This document shows positions 61,296-64,000 of a stretch of DNA of 64,000 bases, in pieces. Below the pieces are notes generated by a model. That model did no database searches. It saw only the letters and a program-made list of their open reading frames with translations, and was not told the DNA's origin. Each line of letters starts with the position of its first letter. The first letter of the stretch is position 1. Origin of the DNA: Phylloscopus collybita (Eukaryota; Chordata; Aves; Passeriformes; Phylloscopidae); assembly GCA_027886175.1 (NCBI GenBank), contig JAJNNQ010000075.1, positions 9,837,001 through 9,901,000 on the forward strand, read 5' to 3'. The position numbers and the translations under genes were made by a program.

Positions 61296-61370
61296 CTTAA
61301 ACTCGGGACAAATGCATCTAAAATCCTGAGGAAATGGAATATCCTAATCTGTTCACTGTATTTAAAATTC
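61296..61370 (-). CDS. candidate internal coding exon of the minus-strand gene
   Basis: On the minus strand the acceptor gtgatattctccag ends at 61371, and the donor GTTTAAG|gtaagtaac is close to ideal. The 75-base exon completes a codon with G, reads NFKYSEQIRIFHFLR and ILDAFVPSL, and leaves AG. AG joins the A of the exon at 60534-60626 to give Arg. A stronger internal acceptor (attccatttcctcag, ending at 61326) would instead make a 30-base exon reading DFRCICPEFK in another frame. That shorter exon is phase 0 at both ends and would fit the longer 104-base version of the next exon. I cannot decide between them from sequence alone. Confidence 0.3.
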
Positions 61371-62089
61371 CTGGAGAATATCACAACCTAAAAATTATTA
61401 CTACTTTATTTGCCATTTTGTCTGCTTTGTTTTGGGCTCCTATCAGTTCTGCTGGTGAAGGCCAAACTTTTAGCTGCTCATATACTACATTTATGGAATG
61501 CCTTCACTGAATTCTTAGCAGTGGTTTCAGCCTTTTTAGATCCCTAAAAATACCCTTTCTTTTTCAATGCCCTGCACTTTTCTTTGCTTATATTGGTGGA
61601 GTTGCCATAGTCATTGAATCAATCCTGCATGCTGCAGTTCCTAAAAACCCATAGGAAGCAGAAAAAATAAAACTGATGGGAAAAAACCCCACAGCACAAG
61701 GACATCTGCCAGCTGCTACAAAGAGGTGTTGGGAAAAATTGACTGTATTAGTCAAAATGAAGAAAAATATGATGTTAATATTGTTACATGAGGTCTTTTC
61801 CAAAAAAGGTCAGATTTTATTTTAGCTTTTATGATTCTTAATACCTAAAACTTCTAAAGGAAGATAATGGTTTTCTGTAACATTTCATAAAGTTCATACA
61901 AAATTAATAGATATTGTGTACTTCTGTCTGTCCCACATTTACCCTTTAGTTTAGATAGAAGTTTTAGCTTTGGAAGTAGCCAATGATTACAATACACATG
62001 TATTTCAGGCAAACAAGATAATTATGACATATATTTAATCATGAAAAAAGGTTCTACTCTCACGAATGGTGGAACTTTGACCATTGTTT

Positions 62090-62144
62090 TATATATATAT
62101 AAATATAACTAAAATATATATATTTAATATATATATTTATATGT
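62090..62144. repeat. (TA)n-rich tract
   Basis: TA runs with AAATATA and TTTAATA interruptions. Confidence 0.9.
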
Positions 62145-62323
62145 GTGCATAAGGGTGGCAACAGGCAGAAGAAATGTAAGGAATTAGCTTGATTTTAAGC
62201 TATTTGTGACTAAAGCATTCAGACATTTGCTATTAAAGTAGTTTTATTTTATTCTTTTTACTTCTTGTGTACCTGTCAATTCTTGTCTGGAAATTTTAGG
62301 ACTGACTGCAGTATAAATGCTGA

Positions 62324-62357
62324 CTAATAATAATAAAAATAAAAATAACAATAACAA
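62324..62357. repeat. (AAT)n / (AAC)n low-complexity tract
   Basis: AATAAT, AAAAT and AACAAT units. Confidence 0.9.
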
Positions 62358-63046
62358 TTTTTTCAGTGTCTGATGAAGCTTTTGTTAGTTTACAAATTAT
62401 GTGAGACCTTTAATCAGATGCCCTAACAAATTAAACCCATTATGTCATTCAAAGATGTGCTGCCTTGCTTCTGCAAATATAAACGTTGACATGTTTTTTC
62501 TCAAAGCCATTAAGCTGTCATATGTGTTTTCTGCCTTTCTGTGCTGCTTGTCAAGCTTTTTGTGTATCTATATCTTGAAGAGCAGCAACAATGAGAACGG
62601 AAACACAGGAAGGAGGCCTGGCAGTTTAACAGGGCCTGGGTTGACTTATGCCTCTCCAAGGGGATGCCAGGCACTTTCATCTGAGTCTGTCCTTCCCCTG
62701 CTTGCCCCCAAGGCCAGGGCACAAGCTGAACACATCCTCTAGACAAGAATGGGCCAAAAGTGGGGCAAGAAGTAGATATACCCATATATTTATATTCTTG
62801 CCTCTTGTATATGGGGATTTGGAGGTATTTGTAAATGGAAAGGGGTCACACTTTACCAATTCTCATCCTCCCCACAGCTGAAGAGTAGTGCTCGGATTGA
62901 ACTTTTCACTACACACAAGATTTCTTCTGGAGAGAAGGAGTTAGTTTACTCAAAAATGAAGTAATGTATGTTTAGTGTAGGTGGTGAGGATGCCAAGACC
63001 TTAGATTGAACCAGTTAGATAAAATATTTGACAGAAATAGGCACAC

Positions 63047-63186
63047 CCTGTGAACCACGTGATTTCCATCTTTGTTGGTACTGTAGTTTAGCTATAGAGA
63101 TATCCCTCCAATACAAAAGATCTGTCTCAAACCTGTCAGTAGTAATCTTCCTCCGTTGATCACTGAGTTTGGGCCCAGGCACTGGG
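63047..63186 (-). CDS. possible minus-strand coding exon, unidentified
   Basis: Not recognised. On the minus strand a modest acceptor (ttccaactacag, ending at 63187) opens a frame that reads PVPGPKLSDQRRKITTDR, then FETDLLYWRDISIAKLQ, then YQQRWKSRGSQ. It is hydrophilic and basic, with coding-like composition. Candidate donors (CACAGG|gtgtgc after 63047, or one three bases earlier in the frame) are weak. The first leaves one carried base, which does not match the phase needed by the exon at 61296-61370, so another exon would be required between them. Without a donor the frame ends at TAA near 63015. It could belong to the same gene further upstream. Confidence 0.27.
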
Positions 63187-64000
63187 CTGTAGTTGGAACT
63201 TAACTTCCAGATTAAGAAACACAAATCACAGTCCAGGTGCTTGTGTAATTCACTCAGTCAGTACACAAGGAATCATTAAAAATGGCCTGCAGAGTAGTTC
63301 AGTCTCTGGACTTGAAGTTACAAACATAAAATGTCTGGACAGATAGATAAAATACTCATTGAAATGCATTAAAATTACACAAAGGTAAGGTGGTCATTTT
63401 TTTCTTGAGCATACTGTGCCACATAAAAACCCTATGCATGTAATCACTATTAGTAATGTGGTTTATTTTGCCACCTGAAGCCTTGTGTTAAGATGCAGCA
63501 GTGAGGCGCATCACACAACTACATCTGCTTATTCTGTATGTTAAATAAATGGTCTTTCAGCTCCAGGGTGTTTGATGCCTGTAATTATATTTGATAGCAG
63601 TGAATAATCTTTTTTATTATTAATAGGCTTTCAGCTGGGGAGGCTCCACAGGCTCTGCACTTGAGTTTCCTGACCTTCTAGTTTGTGGACAGCTGAATCC
63701 TGTATCTTACTGACTGTAAGGAAGGGCCTTACAGTGTCCTTTTTCTGATTTAAGGAGCATGAAAGAACCATTGTTCCTTGAAGCACTGTGCTTTTTAGAG
63801 ACACCTTTATCTGCCTTTGTGAGCCAGCTCGTCTGTTGCAGTGGGGTTTTTTGCTTAGTTTCATTGGGTTTTTTTAAATGTTCATTAAGATTTCTTTTAG
63901 AAAAGGAAGGCAGAGATGCTAAGAAAGGTTTGCAATGATAGGACCTTGTTGATGTGGCACTGAAGCCAGCTGTAGCAGCAATGTTAACTCTCACCTCCAG
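63187..64000. other. non-coding or upstream intron
   Basis: The minus strand is open over parts of 63631-63994 in two overlapping frames with Lys/Ser-rich readings, but no acceptor/donor pair was convincing. The window ends inside this stretch. Confidence 0.3.

Larger units (their letters stand above)
61371..63046. other. non-coding sequence with AT microsatellites
   Basis: Contains TA-rich and AAT/AAC-rich simple repeats. A GC-richer stretch at 62590-62790 is open on both strands but has no exon borders. Confidence 0.35.

Noticed and set aside
1..64000. tRNA, rRNA, snRNA genes and CRISPR arrays
   Set aside because: None was recognised by eye. No internal A/B-box pairs with cloverleaf context, no regularly spaced direct repeats.

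Overview
The window looks like vertebrate nuclear DNA, most likely from a bird and probably a songbird. The evidence is several 5'-truncated CR1 LINE fragments, which are the dominant avian retroposon, and a solo ERVL-type LTR of a kind I recognise from passerine genomes. The rest is AT-leaning, CpG-poor DNA with many short microsatellites and homopolymer runs. There are no prokaryotic-style gene arrays, no operons and no CRISPR. The longest open frames are about 120-170 codons, which is near chance for 64 kb, so most of the window reads as intron or intergenic sequence.

Layout. 1-4.5 kb: unique AT-rich DNA. 4.5-5.0 kb: a CR1 3' end, followed by a small GC-rich patch and a possible plus-strand terminal exon (5191-5315). 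10.7-12.3 kb: a CR1 split by a complete solo LTR (10870-12001, with an imperfect 5-bp target duplication). 14.0-14.3 kb: an old CR1 relic. 21.5-22.9 kb: the longest CR1, antisense, with a decayed reverse-transcriptase frame. 32.4-32.6, 36.2-36.6 and 45.4-45.6 kb: further CR1 pieces. Between these lie long stretches of unique sequence with poly-A runs (39 and 51 A), AAAT, TCTTG and TA/CA repeats, and a few hairpins.

The best gene evidence is on the minus strand in the right-hand third. Four short open segments (61296-61370, 60534-60626, 56362-56411 and 40719-40933, in transcription order) have GT-AG borders and mutually compatible codon phases. The last ends at a stop codon. Together they read as a hydrophilic, partly coiled-coil, then Ser/Thr/Glu-rich C-terminus. 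I do not recognise the protein. If correct, most of 40.9-64 kb is intron of this gene and 1-40.7 kb is its 3' flank. Two more minus-strand frames (42663-42887 and 63047-63186) and one plus-strand exon-like segment (47539-47660) may be coding but do not fit the chain.

Nothing here is a clear undescribed system. The exon calls rest on splice-site consensus, phase and amino-acid composition read by eye. Microexon-like acceptor/donor pairs are common enough in this DNA that transcript evidence or conservation is needed before accepting any of them.
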